A DNA stretch of 17,202 bases from CAZJYI01 sp964550025 (GCA_964550025.1 CAZJYI010000207.1:1-17202), one strand, 5' to 3'. Counted from the first letter of the stretch, positions 9,201-15,333 are shown. A program made the numbers and translations. Notes: generated by a model from the sequence alone, not told the origin.

Positions 9201-10004
9201 ACTGTGCCCGACAGGTTGAAGTTGGCACTGGCCCGCCTCTCCGTGCCGATCGACAAGCTGCACTGGACTCTCTACCTGCCGACGGGGCGCCGTTACCGCT
9301 GCACCGGCGGCACGGTCGCGATGACGGGGCCGCTAGGACGGGTCGAGGCCCAGGAGGGCCTGCCCGACCGGCGTACCTGGCATCCGAGTGCCGAGGTCCG
9401 TTCCGGAATGGCGCGGCGGCTCATGACAGGTGCTCGAGCGTTGCGGTTAGGTGGAGACGCACGGGCCGCTCACGCCCTGTACCGGCGGGCCGCCTCCGCG
9501 ACGGGCTCGGCACGCGACTCGGACGCGCTTTGGGCGTTCAGTGATCTGGCTGACACGGTTGCAGCCTGTTTCCCGCCATTGCCGGCGTCGGCGGATGCCT
9601 ACGAGGACGCCCTGTCAGAGAGGCTCAGAACAGGCAGGGCCGATGCAGGATCGGTCGAAGGGGCGCGAACTACCTCGTCGATCCGCACGGCCCGCAAGCG
9701 CTTTCGATCCGGCCTGCATTCGACCTCGAATCCACGTGTCCCGCAGTTTCGTTTCGCACTGCCCGTGAGCGGGTTGCGCTACGCAGCCCATGTAAGCCAC
9801 GTGCTGCCCGGGGATGCCCCGCCCTGCCTGGAGCTCCACGCCGCCACGGTCGGGGTGAAGGACTGGCGCGAACCGGTCCTCTGGTGCGTGTTGTCGGCGG
9901 GTGTCGGTTTGCTGGCTGTCGGCTTCCGTCGTCGTCGGACCGTACCCGCCGTTCTTGGTCTGCTCTTGCTGGTGGCGGTGTACGTCGGCGCCATCTGGCT
10001 GTAG
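3285..10004 (+). CDS. Giant exported membrane-anchored beta-domain protein with internal duplication
   Basis: 2239 residues from ATG 3285 (GGGGGA 4 nt upstream; a GTG at 3246 is possible but adds a charged leader before the signal peptide). Order: signal peptide (1-24); extracytoplasmic half 1 (about 25-900); transmembrane helices near 906-926 and 930-949; a pseudopilin-like segment (about 930-1030); helices near 1081-1100, 1109-1123, 1131-1150 and 1161-1177; extracytoplasmic half 2 (about 1180-2190); two final helices (2197-2214, 2220-2239) around RRRR. Both halves start with a similar beta-rich domain and continue with divergent modules of about 95-105 residues marked by P-V-x-G-x-x-x-(I/V)-R. 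No catalytic motif was found. PVC genomes encode large proteins with similar text (LP-x(n)-V-DG...), mostly unannotated. A structural or envelope role is inference. The frame is unbroken for 6.7 kb, so it is under selection. Confidence 0.85.
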   Translation: MKTGCLLLTTVFAFVWGVACCTAGPDRVPPVRYTAKAHAGGDAGLASLCSRLREAFTSSRGPDTIGDSGYVVRAAVYRCRVTAKGVSVDAGYRIEIGPERGAVSVPLVGGPIGVRQREVPESAYLLCRGNEVHAVLTEPGVSDVALRFDVAVQREGRGAQARFAAAPAVIRELMVTAGPEVAGNVSVPGVPMQEGPDGCEGVLDDRNDVVLLWTVSAGETPGDAGARKDSIAACHGDHVARYGEDTLEIDSTYALEIEPPGIRHAALRLAPGTELSEVAGDGIRDWKRTDGTALQIGFNEPRTGTCRFRLRGTVKLPALPAEHALVLPYVLTRAHQSGALVLAERGVRVDVLEVASMHGADATGMVSHAGSESLCASNTVASFVVTGATNAGARVLLKPLRPSIRVEVAAKVVVSGDRTILTHDAALHVSERALRELPVVRQPAGRIVSVEGPAVAGWTTGPSNDGDETILVRFEKPVLGKTTLSIRVDRDYDALPETQCLSGFRIPGATLTHGRVRTYAGEGVAIDTTSITGLMALPRSAAPPDGVTEKVTPLHTYALRTQDWRLDLSSRPRASELSVETFMLLEAAEDAFLGRLLCHCLVEHAPRTGLTIDLPANWENVTVEGAAVSRFWLEKEALHVALNGEVKGPEALVLSFETTADAATGVAEISGPVFRDTTAQSGVLAVVGGGELAVTERSRQDLDQIASEKIPLRYALLPGDEPTLAYRHGTATWNLSLTTVRSRVVDTPDILVDSAHFRSRVSPGGRTVTRATYRVRNSGRRHLRVRLPDSVTLIGAFVDGREAVTHVEQGEILLRIPRHGPERAFDVDLRCMSKQRVSRSRWQLLAVRLCAPSINVPVRAAAWEVRPRSPMRAVRRLAVPGLVPDERADSDGSLRRLLTRVSAPAWSWIAAIAACAMLGTACCARLPRPWWPVAGLVLLGLAVAAGYVSETARRTDARVQCQINMCRIEDAVDEVMCMSNFVSVASVTAASVQEMLPGGQLPRCASGGTYDSGSAGCDLQCSVHGANPRNLDSSARSAAARGPELPFGTELEWTASGTLLPAGVRPWVRILAVDPTFLRRLVLVAAVVLAAMGAGLAAWLTPGRFRRRAAVAMLAVAFVLLAARLDGLGRFMAGIPLLTAAACAVLLHVARPGLAARSAKTAALCLFLFASAGVGLVRADRARPPSALDGGLCVQEVTLDVDATEDTAVVDVRIDALIPPSVRDAAAGDSTIPECVLLPAATAVRSIDVSSPDGRGRIVRSDRGLLLRAREPGRYRVGATYVVPVRQEANVSRVTLPLTAAPVRTVNVRVDRENVAMRSPGAVAVDVETRRGATCAVVIPGTGETVELEMMDADSADERGRFSLEAEVKADVRISTSGVLLDAVLSNRPVWGAVDHMVVFLPRHLDLVRVTGDHVSGSRCRPGTNGTRLVVALKQPVTEAFDIRLSCRASVPPLPYDASLPYPVPLEVNRAVGTLTVSSEPGIDLRLCPGKGLRRTRRARVGEGDEGSTSYSFTFDRPNISLDYSAVRARAAVHTEVTGIVQVRDDAVDLSMTYINEVRGSGVAELLAELPHGAELLNATAGDAARCHVREHQGSKWLVVRLRKTCPEHLTYRLTLRWPRAADAVMKLAPARPVGVESCRGMLGVRLAENEYGLYRVTRGLVPCPSERLGDAAPDVSRAFRFNSADWVLEMKAARPRPWIEVFGVHHVRFLSEGAQAISELRCDVQHGTVRQLGVAFCPGASDIRVLSGSARLEPVSNDVYRVVWDTPVTGKRKVRFGYGLSNTGGGANMTIVCPYATDVDRESGYVALAAEDESDMLLVAESVGSTLRECASCPALDRDFDALFAKAQSWYRYTGSPARLTIGLQRRSGIRTTACRVTEAKAIAVLSGTGRLLTRVVYDLSGRGRPLLSAALPPHSRLLSCFVADEPVPVVAEGEHIVVPLGDLGTGENIKRVRLTYVGQAGVGTVTASSGTVPDRLKLALARLSVPIDKLHWTLYLPTGRRYRCTGGTVAMTGPLGRVEAQEGLPDRRTWHPSAEVRSGMARRLMTGARALRLGGDARAAHALYRRAASATGSARDSDALWAFSDLADTVAACFPPLPASADAYEDALSERLRTGRADAGSVEGARTTSSIRTARKRFRSGLHSTSNPRVPQFRFALPVSGLRYAAHVSHVLPGDAPPCLELHAATVGVKDWREPVLWCVLSAGVGLLAVGFRRRRTVPAVLGLLLLVAVYVGAIWL
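4071..9290 (+). repeat. Eight divergent beta modules within the giant protein
   Basis: Modules found by eye, as protein residues: 263-355, 439-538, 610-706, 784-about 879, 1394-1499, 1563-1663, 1730-1822 and 1906-about 2002. The shared path is an opening strand with LP or LAPG, then V-x-G or V-D-G, a W or polar turn, a strand (LQIGFNEP, ILVRFEKPV, LVVALKQPV, WLVVRLRK, YRVVWDTPV), then a G or T turn, (I/V/F)-R-(L/V/F), a proline-rich stretch, and a strand with G-x-(L/V)-x-(L/V) (SGALVLAERG, VGTLTVSSEPG, SGYVALAAE). Modules 4 and 8 are a variant (VRLPDSVTLIGAFVDGREAV; LPPHSRLLSCFVADEPVPVV). DNA-level identity is low, so the duplication is old. Confidence 0.6.
6072..6374 (+). other. Pseudopilin-like segment embedded in the giant protein
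   Basis: Residues about 930-1030. A hydrophobic helix (WWPVAGLVLLGLAVAAGYVS) is followed by ARRTDARVQCQINMCRIEDA, then SVQEMLPGGQLPRCASGGTY and a Cys-rich end CDLQCSVHG. This matches the layout of type II secretion/type IV pseudopilin-like proteins of Lentisphaerota, Kiritimatiellota and relatives: helix, A-R-x(n)-C-x-x-N-x-x-x-I-E/D-x-A, then L-P-x-C-P-x-G-G-T-Y and C-S-x-x-G-H. There is no prepilin peptidase site (G-F-T-L-x-E) before the helix, so processing as a real pilin is unlikely. Confidence 0.6.
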
Positions 10005-10008
10005 AGTC

Positions 10009-10042
10009 GGAACGCCTGGCGCGTTCCGCTACCGTCAGGTAG
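10009..10042 (+). terminator. Tandem hairpins after the giant gene
   Basis: Five nt after the stop, GGAACGC (10009-10015) pairs with GCGTTCC (10021-10027) around a 5-nt loop. Directly after it, CTACC (10029-10033) pairs with GGTAG (10038-10042). There is no T run, so this is a hairpin end or weak terminator rather than a canonical intrinsic terminator. Confidence 0.45.
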
Positions 10043-10070
10043 GGATGAACTGCAGAGATCGCCCCTCTTT

Positions 10071-10106
10071 GTCTTTGCCTTCGTCTTTACCCTCGTCTTC
10101 CCCCTG
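10071..10106 (+). repeat. Three degenerate 12-bp pyrimidine-rich repeats
   Basis: GTCTTTGCCTTC, GTCTTTACCCTC and GTCTTCCCCCTG follow each other without gaps in the gene-poor stretch 10005-10165. They form a strand-asymmetric pyrimidine tract just after the tandem hairpins. No function is evident; nothing else in this stretch could be supported. Confidence 0.5.
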
Positions 10107-10165
10107 TGTGGAAGATGGAGGTGAAAGAGCAGGGCGAAAGGCCAAGGTTGGAGGGGGTAGCTACC

Positions 10166-10351
10166 CTATCTGGTCGGAACGATACGGAAACGCTTCTTTC
10201 CGCCGAACCGGTAGGTCTCGAAGTCGGCGTGGTCGATCGTGAAGATCGTGGACAGGGACTCCCTTTCCGCGAGCCGAACGAGTGCGGCGTCTGCGAGGTC
10301 CATGGGGCGGTTGGCGTATTGCATTACAAGCTGCTCGAGACGTGGTGTGTC
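10166..10351 (-). pseudogene. VapC-like PIN-domain toxin, C-terminal fragment
   Basis: The 61 residues after the MFS stop codon, in the same frame, read DTPRLEQLVMQYANRPMDLA, DAALVRLAERESLSTIFTID and HADFETYRFGGKKRFRIVP, then a stop at 10168-10166. This is the conserved C-terminal half of VapC toxins: M-D-L-A-D-A-x-L-V with a metal-binding Asp, then (F/L)-T-x-D-x-x-D-F with the last catalytic Asp, and a closing R-F-x-I-x-P. The N-terminal half with the first D-T/S-N and the central Glu is absent. There is no start codon with a ribosome binding site, so it is a remnant. It could be translated only by read-through of the TAG at 10354-10352. No RHH antitoxin lies next to it. Confidence 0.75.
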
Positions 10352-11698
10352 CTACGGGGTGGACTGGCGAACGCGGTCTCCTTGCGGATTGTCGGCGCGG
10401 GAAGCGGCGAAGAGCAGGGCCACGGCTATGACGACACAGGCCGCCGCCGTGCTGTTGTAGTGCCCGCTCAGCTTGTGCGATGCGCCGAAGGCTGCGGGGC
10501 CGATGGCGCTGGCGAACACGACTACTGCCGTGTTCAGTCCGCTGATGGCCCCCAGGTGCAGTCGGCCGTAGAAGTTGGGCCAGGTGACGCTGCACAGCGA
10601 TCCGAAGGTCGAGCTCGCCATCCCGTTGCCGGCGATGAGAAGCCAGACGGGCCACCCGGGTCGCAGGGCCCACAGACCCGATGCGGCAATTGCCAATCCC
10701 ACGACCATAGAGATCAGCAGGTACTTCAGCGGCACGCGATCGCACAGCCACCCCACGCCCGGGCGCAGGATCAGGGCGACCACGGCGCCGGGCATGAACA
10801 CGGCGAACCCCGCCTCGCGCGTCATGCCGGCGCCTTCGAAGATCGATCCAATGTGGAAGCTGAGGCCGGTGAAGTAGAGTCCGAAGAGCGCCAGCCCGAG
10901 CGTGAAGACCCAGAATGGATAGGTCCGCCGGGCTTCGGCCAGCGTGTAGTCGCGGCACGGGGCAGGGGGCGAGCCGGCCGCTCCTTTGCGGCGCCGATGG
11001 CGCAGGGGGCCGTCCGGCAGCAGGCCGCAGGCTTCCGGATTGTCGCGCACGAACAGCAGGGCGATGGCGGAGAAGACCAGCCCGACCACGACTGCCATCA
11101 GCAACCAAGCCTGCCGCCACCCGAACCGCTCAACCAGCCCGTTGAGAACGGCCGGTATGGCCGAGAAGAGCGGTGACATGACCATCCCCGTGATGCCGGT
11201 GACGGTGCCGCGATAGCGGTCGAACCACTTCATCATCAGGTTCCGCGACACCATGGTCAGGACGCCCTGACCGCTGAAACGCAGCACAAAGAAGCACAGC
11301 ATGATCACCACGAACGCCACCACGTGAGTGGTGCCGCTACCGATGGAACCGGCGATGAGGCGGGTGATCCGGTCGCATTGGCTGGAGACGACCAGAATGG
11401 CGCCGAGCACGGCGCTGGAAGCGGGAATGATGACCCTGGCTCCCCAGCGGTCGTACAACCGCCCGGCGTGCGTCAGGAGCAGGGCGCTGCCGATCGTGCC
11501 GAACATGTAGGCCATGCTGAGCCGGAAGCGGGTCAGGCCGAGCACGTCGATCAGCGTGTCCGTGAAAGGCGCCACACCGTGGGTCTGGCCCGGGGCGCTC
11601 ATCAGGAAGCCCACCATGCCCAGAACGACGACGATCCATCCGTAGAAGAACGGATAGCGCCGCGGGGCGAAGGGAACGCTGTCAAAACGCGAAGACAT
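10352..11698 (-). CDS. MFS transporter (OFA/monocarboxylate-like)
   Basis: 448 residues with about 12 hydrophobic helices and a charged central loop (about 226-260, RHRRRKGAAG). The N-terminus RRYPFFYGWIVVVLGMVGFL followed by PGQTHGVAPFTD is typical of the OFA (oxalate/formate) and monocarboxylate branch of the major facilitator superfamily. Motif A is present between helices 2 and 3 (GRLYDRWGARV, 79-89) and repeated in the second half (GVGWLCDRVPLK, 314-325). The substrate is unknown; organic anions are likely from the family. No Shine-Dalgarno is visible before ATG 11698. The C-terminal tail after the last helix (SRADNPQGDRVRQSTP) runs into the VapC remnant in frame after a TAG, so the last several residues may not be original MFS sequence. 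Confidence 0.85.
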   Translation of the reverse strand: MSSRFDSVPFAPRRYPFFYGWIVVVLGMVGFLMSAPGQTHGVAPFTDTLIDVLGLTRFRLSMAYMFGTIGSALLLTHAGRLYDRWGARVIIPASSAVLGAILVVSSQCDRITRLIAGSIGSGTTHVVAFVVIMLCFFVLRFSGQGVLTMVSRNLMMKWFDRYRGTVTGITGMVMSPLFSAIPAVLNGLVERFGWRQAWLLMAVVVGLVFSAIALLFVRDNPEACGLLPDGPLRHRRRKGAAGSPPAPCRDYTLAEARRTYPFWVFTLGLALFGLYFTGLSFHIGSIFEGAGMTREAGFAVFMPGAVVALILRPGVGWLCDRVPLKYLLISMVVGLAIAASGLWALRPGWPVWLLIAGNGMASSTFGSLCSVTWPNFYGRLHLGAISGLNTAVVVFASAIGPAAFGASHKLSGHYNSTAAACVVIAVALLFAASRADNPQGDRVRQSTP

Positions 11699-11849
11699 CC
11701 GGCAGCGTTGCCCTATTCAGGGGCGGAGGTCAACGCAAGTCTTGAATTGAATGCACTTCACCGGCGAACGAAGAGTACACGCGGAAAAAGCGGAGACTCG
11801 TCGACCCCTGTCGTCGTCCGCCATCGTCCACCCCGTTCCCTACGCTTGT
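11699..11849. other. Short intergenic region, no gene seen
   Basis: About 150 nt lie between the glycosidase-like gene and the MFS gene, both on the minus strand. I see no open frame with coding character, no strong hairpin and no clear promoter. It should hold the 3' end signals of the glycosidase-like gene and the MFS promoter. Confidence 0.4.
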
Positions 11850-14399
11850 TCAGTCCTTCCCGCTATGCCCGCACCACCGCACCTGTTTGATCAATGCGTG
11901 GTTGGCTATCACACCGAAAGGCCCCTGTCGCAACTCATCTTTGACAGCCAGTTCGCGCAGGAGGTAGATGCCGTTGGCGACGTCGTTTCGTCCGGTTCCG
12001 TCCACGCGCGGTTTGCCGTCCTCGTCGAAGACGCTGATGAGCAGGTCGATTGCGCCGGGGGACGCACCCGGCCGTACGGTGGCGCGTAACATCCAGAGCT
12101 CCCCCGGGTCCAGGGCGAAGTCCTCTTCGCCTTCGCCGGCATCGCGCAGCAGTTTGCACTCGCGCCGGCCCCAGAGCTCGTGCTTGCTGTTCTTGACGTA
12201 GCGCGAGTAGGCCATCAGGCGATGTCCCGGTCCGTCCACGGTGACACGGAGATAGTCTTCGGGGTCGCCGTCGGGACTGAGGTTGAAAGCGAGGCCCAAT
12301 GTGGCGTGTCGATTGGGCTTTCCATACGGCATGAATGTGACCTCCGCCGTGTAGCTCGAGTCCCCGTTGCCCGCGCTTGCCGGCAGAAACGCGATGTCGC
12401 GACCGGCGACCCGGCAGAGCCCGTCCTTCACCTCGATCCGGCCTTCCCCCTTCAGCAGCTTCCAGCCCGCCGGCAGGCCCTGCGAGAAGTCGACAGTCCG
12501 CATGGCGTCGTCGACCGACGGGTCGATGAAGAGTCCGAACACCTTTGCCGTGTGCCGTCCTCTGGCATCTGTGCAGTCGATGATGCAGGCGAGCTGCTCG
12601 GCCTCTTTCGCCGTTCCCGCTATGGTGCCGTTTGGCGTCACGCTCAGTCCTTCGGGGAGACGCCCGCCCAGCAGCGACCACGTGTAGGGCGGTGTGCCGC
12701 CTTCAGCCGCCAGTTTGGCCCTGTATGGCTTGCCGACCGATGCGTCGGGCAGGTTGGCGGTCGTGATCGTGGGAGCCCGGTCCGCGTCCTGTCCCGTGCG
12801 GCGTTCCATGTAGTCGAGCAGGGCCTTGTACTTGTGAGCACCCGCCTCCACAACGTTGCCATTCTTGTCGAGCCGGTCTTCCAGCGGTTGTGTCACGTAC
12901 TGCTTGTGGCCCCAGCACCCGTACTTGCTCCACGTGCCGCATTCGACAAAGGCGGTGAAGCCGTCGCCGCCCGCCAGGCGCCAGGTTTCGAGCGCCGTGG
13001 CGTAGACATCCCTGATCCGCGGGTCGGCGTTGACTTCGAACATGCGCTCCGTGAGCTTCTTGCCCTGCAGGCCGCTGGAGAACGGGTTGGCGAAGTGCTG
13101 GCCGCCTTCGTAGCAGGTGATCGGGATGTCCGGCCATTGCTGGCGTGCCTTGGCAATTTCCTTTGCCCATTTCATGCTCTTTCCGAGCAGGTGCTGCTGT
13201 TGCACCATGTCCATGACCTCGTCGATGTCCCAGTTGTCCAGATCGCGCAGGGCGTATGTCAGTGAGTCCTGGCTGATGAAGTAGCCGTTGAGCGCGATCA
13301 GATCGACCCGTCCCTCGCCGTTTGCTCTGTCCAGTGCGGCTGCCATGCACTTGTCCAGCCAGCGGAAGTGGCAGATCGTGCGGATGATGCGGTCGGGGTC
13401 GCCGAGCTCGTCGGCCATGATCTTCCATATCCGGGCCGAGCGCCGCCCACAGAGCACGGGCCCATATTCCCACTTTCGCAGCGGCTGCCCGCGAGAGTCC
13501 TTGAGCCCCTTCGCCTTGATCTCCTCTTCTGCTTTCCCCCACAGCCACTGCGTCTGCCTGAACGACGGATTCCAGATTTCGTTGGAGTACTCGATGTAGA
13601 CGCGGAGGCCGGGGTTCAGCTCTTTCTTGATCAGCCTCGCGAGCCGGCGCACGTAGTCGTCACTGGCCATGTGTGGGATGCAGATCCAGCCGTCCTTGTT
13701 CATTTCGTTGCAGAGCCGGATCATGTACTCGTAGGCGACCCCGTGCGTCTGGCGCATCTGTTCCGGTCTTTTGCGATCTCGCCATTCCCGTTGTTCGCTG
13801 TTGTTCGTGGCGCCCCAGTCCATGAAACGGAAGTAGGGGAACGGCTCAATCACCTTCTTCCACAGCGGATGAAAGACCTCCCCGGAATTCTCAAACCCCG
13901 GCATCCACATGCGGATGTTGCGGACGTGGTCCTTCGGGTTGGACCGGGAGACGGCCACGTTGAACACGCCGCCGTCGTTGGCGGCGAACGTGTAGACACG
14001 GCGCTTCGCCCCGTTGTCCTCTTTCAGCTCGATCTTGTTCCCGGTCAGCGTCACATCGCCGTCGCCCGACCACGTCAGGACAACGTCGCCTTCGATTCTG
14101 CGGTAGTAGCTGTACATGAAGATCGGGTGGTCCTTGTCGATCTCGGCGGACGTGCCGTCCTTGTGCGTGAGCGAGACCGGCCAGCCGTTCTCGTCCTCCA
14201 CGATGGTCCAGTCCTGCCAGTCCTTGCGTGCCCGCCACTCGCGGGAGTGTTTCATCATGTCGACGAACTGCCACACACTGCCGTACGAAGTGACGCCGCA
14301 CAGCCCGATCCCCATCGGGGGTGCGATGTCCCTGTCGACGTCGGCGGCAAGCGCGTGCATGGCGACCACGGCGAATCCGGCACAGACTAACTGTCTCAT
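11850..14399 (-). CDS. Secreted glycosidase-like protein with Ig-like and jelly-roll domains
   Basis: 849 residues from ATG 14399. Signal peptide MRQLVCAGFAVVAMHALAAD. Residues about 25-535 form a TIM-barrel-like hydrolase region carrying VYIEYSNEIWN (268-278), a signature of uncharacterised clan GH-A-like proteins often annotated as cellulose-binding or hypothetical; Glu274 and Glu431 (CYEGG) are candidate acid/base and nucleophile. Residues about 543-625 match the He_PIG putative Ig domain (APTITTANLPDASVGKPYRA, GGTPPYTWSLLGG-LPEGLSV, NGTIAGT). Residues about 634-845 look like a laminin-G/DUF1080-type beta sandwich (LPAGWKLLKGEGRIEVKDG, TLGLAFNL, DYLRVTVDGPG). Polysaccharide binding or cleavage outside the cell is inferred; the substrate is unknown. 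It is divergent from the DUF1080 gene. The frame extends to 14837, but that part overlaps the DUF1080 gene and is not coding. Confidence 0.8.
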   Translation of the reverse strand: MRQLVCAGFAVVAMHALAADVDRDIAPPMGIGLCGVTSYGSVWQFVDMMKHSREWRARKDWQDWTIVEDENGWPVSLTHKDGTSAEIDKDHPIFMYSYYRRIEGDVVLTWSGDGDVTLTGNKIELKEDNGAKRRVYTFAANDGGVFNVAVSRSNPKDHVRNIRMWMPGFENSGEVFHPLWKKVIEPFPYFRFMDWGATNNSEQREWRDRKRPEQMRQTHGVAYEYMIRLCNEMNKDGWICIPHMASDDYVRRLARLIKKELNPGLRVYIEYSNEIWNPSFRQTQWLWGKAEEEIKAKGLKDSRGQPLRKWEYGPVLCGRRSARIWKIMADELGDPDRIIRTICHFRWLDKCMAAALDRANGEGRVDLIALNGYFISQDSLTYALRDLDNWDIDEVMDMVQQQHLLGKSMKWAKEIAKARQQWPDIPITCYEGGQHFANPFSSGLQGKKLTERMFEVNADPRIRDVYATALETWRLAGGDGFTAFVECGTWSKYGCWGHKQYVTQPLEDRLDKNGNVVEAGAHKYKALLDYMERRTGQDADRAPTITTANLPDASVGKPYRAKLAAEGGTPPYTWSLLGGRLPEGLSVTPNGTIAGTAKEAEQLACIIDCTDARGRHTAKVFGLFIDPSVDDAMRTVDFSQGLPAGWKLLKGEGRIEVKDGLCRVAGRDIAFLPASAGNGDSSYTAEVTFMPYGKPNRHATLGLAFNLSPDGDPEDYLRVTVDGPGHRLMAYSRYVKNSKHELWGRRECKLLRDAGEGEEDFALDPGELWMLRATVRPGASPGAIDLLISVFDEDGKPRVDGTGRNDVANGIYLLRELAVKDELRQGPFGVIANHALIKQVRWCGHSGKD

Positions 14400-14610
14400 T
14401 TGCATGCTCCTCTCGGGTCCGCCCCGTTTGCTTTCTACCATAGCAGGCCGATGATATGCGCGCCGGGTTCCGCGGCCCGTTACGCCAATCGCTCTGCCGT
14501 CTGATATGACGGTCAAGGCCGTGACGCAAGAGAAATCCTCGTCACGCATCGCTGCCTTGTGATAGCCTCGGCAAGCATTGTGCCGTCTCAAAACAGAAGG
14601 AACGTATCCA
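14400..14610. promoter_or_regulatory. Divergent control region between glycosidase and DUF1080 genes
   Basis: This region of 211 nt must hold both promoters. One small hairpin is present: CCGTC (14497-14501) with GACGG (14508-14512) around TGATAT. On the minus side TATGGT near the start could be a -10 box, but no matching -35 is seen. On the plus side AGAAGGA (14595-14601) is the ribosome binding site, 9 nt from ATG 14611. Shared control of the two secreted products is plausible from the layout only. Confidence 0.35.
14407..14411 (-). promoter_or_regulatory. Ribosome binding site that fixes the glycosidase start
   Basis: On the minus strand AGGAG is followed by 7 nt and then ATG 14399. An in-frame ATG at 14405 is only 1 nt from AGGAG, too close for initiation. 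This favours MRQLVC rather than MQMRQLVC as the N-terminus. Confidence 0.6.
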
Positions 14611-15309
14611 ATGAGAAACGCCGTCTTGATATCCCTCGTTGCTACCCTCTCGGCATCCGTCGCCGTGGCCGGCCCGAAGCCGAACGCCGAGGGCTGGACG
14701 CAGCTCTTCGACGGCAAGAGCTTTGAGGGGTGGACGTTCGATGTGCTTGACGGTTCGAAGCCGGAGACGATCTGGTCGGTTGAGGACGGGACGATCATGG
14801 GGCGGGGAAAGGGCAAGTCCACCAGCGTGATTCGCACCGTGAAGGACTATTCGAACTACGAGCTGGAGCTGGAATGGCGCTGGCCGGGGAAGCCGGGCAA
14901 CAGCGGGCTGCTGCTGCACTGCGGCAAACCGCGCTGCATGAACATCTGGCCGCACTCGGTCGAGGTGCAGCTCGCGAACCGCAATGCCGGCGACTTCTGG
15001 GTGATCGGGGAAACGATCAAGGTCCCGGAGAAGCAGATTGCCAAGGGCCGAGGCGGCAAGCCGAGCCGTCGGCGCCTGAACCTGACCGATGACTCCGAGA
15101 AGGAACCGGGTGAATGGAACAAGATGCGCGTGGTCGTAGCCGGCAAGTCTATCACTGTCTACGTGAACGGCGACCTGGTCAACAAGGGTACCAACTGCTC
15201 GGTCGACAAGGGCGCCATCTGCCTGCAGTCCGAGCGTGCCGACGTGCAGTTCCGCCACATCCGGCTGCGCTCGCTCGCGCCCGGCGGCGAGACGGCCGGG
15301 GGAAAGTGA
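14611..15309 (+). CDS. Secreted DUF1080 (3-keto-disaccharide hydrolase-like) protein
   Basis: 232 residues from ATG 14611 (AGAAGGA 9 nt upstream). Signal peptide MRNAVLISLVATLSASVAVA, cleavage before GPKP. The rest is one DUF1080/PF06439 beta sandwich: opening GWTQLFDGKSFEGWTF (28-43), WSVEDGTIMGRGKG (55-68), SNYELELEWRWPGKPGNSGL (81-100), the HSVEVQL strand (115-121) and the closing ITVYVNGDLVNKG with RADVQFRHIRLR. Length fits a single-domain member. Family members are exported and abundant in PVC genomes; one branch hydrolyses 3-keto-glycosides, others are uncharacterised, so the activity here is inference. Transcribed away from the glycosidase-like gene, with which it shares an upstream region. 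Confidence 0.9.
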   Translation: MRNAVLISLVATLSASVAVAGPKPNAEGWTQLFDGKSFEGWTFDVLDGSKPETIWSVEDGTIMGRGKGKSTSVIRTVKDYSNYELELEWRWPGKPGNSGLLLHCGKPRCMNIWPHSVEVQLANRNAGDFWVIGETIKVPEKQIAKGRGGKPSRRRLNLTDDSEKEPGEWNKMRVVVAGKSITVYVNGDLVNKGTNCSVDKGAICLQSERADVQFRHIRLRSLAPGGETAGGK

Positions 15310-15333
15310 GAGCCGCGGGTGAGAGACACGACC

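Noticed and set aside
10106..11176. 356-codon open frame on the plus strand
   Set aside because: It is antisense to the MFS gene and VapC remnant, which have recognisable motifs; its product is Gly/Glu/Gln-rich without any.
12180..13265. 361-codon open frame on the plus strand
   Set aside because: It is antisense to the glycosidase-like gene, whose protein has clear domains; the plus-strand product is Arg/Val/Ala-rich with no motif.
14400..14837. Extension of the glycosidase frame upstream to 14837
   Set aside because: It overlaps the DUF1080 gene on the other strand, and AGGAG plus a signal peptide place the start at 14399.
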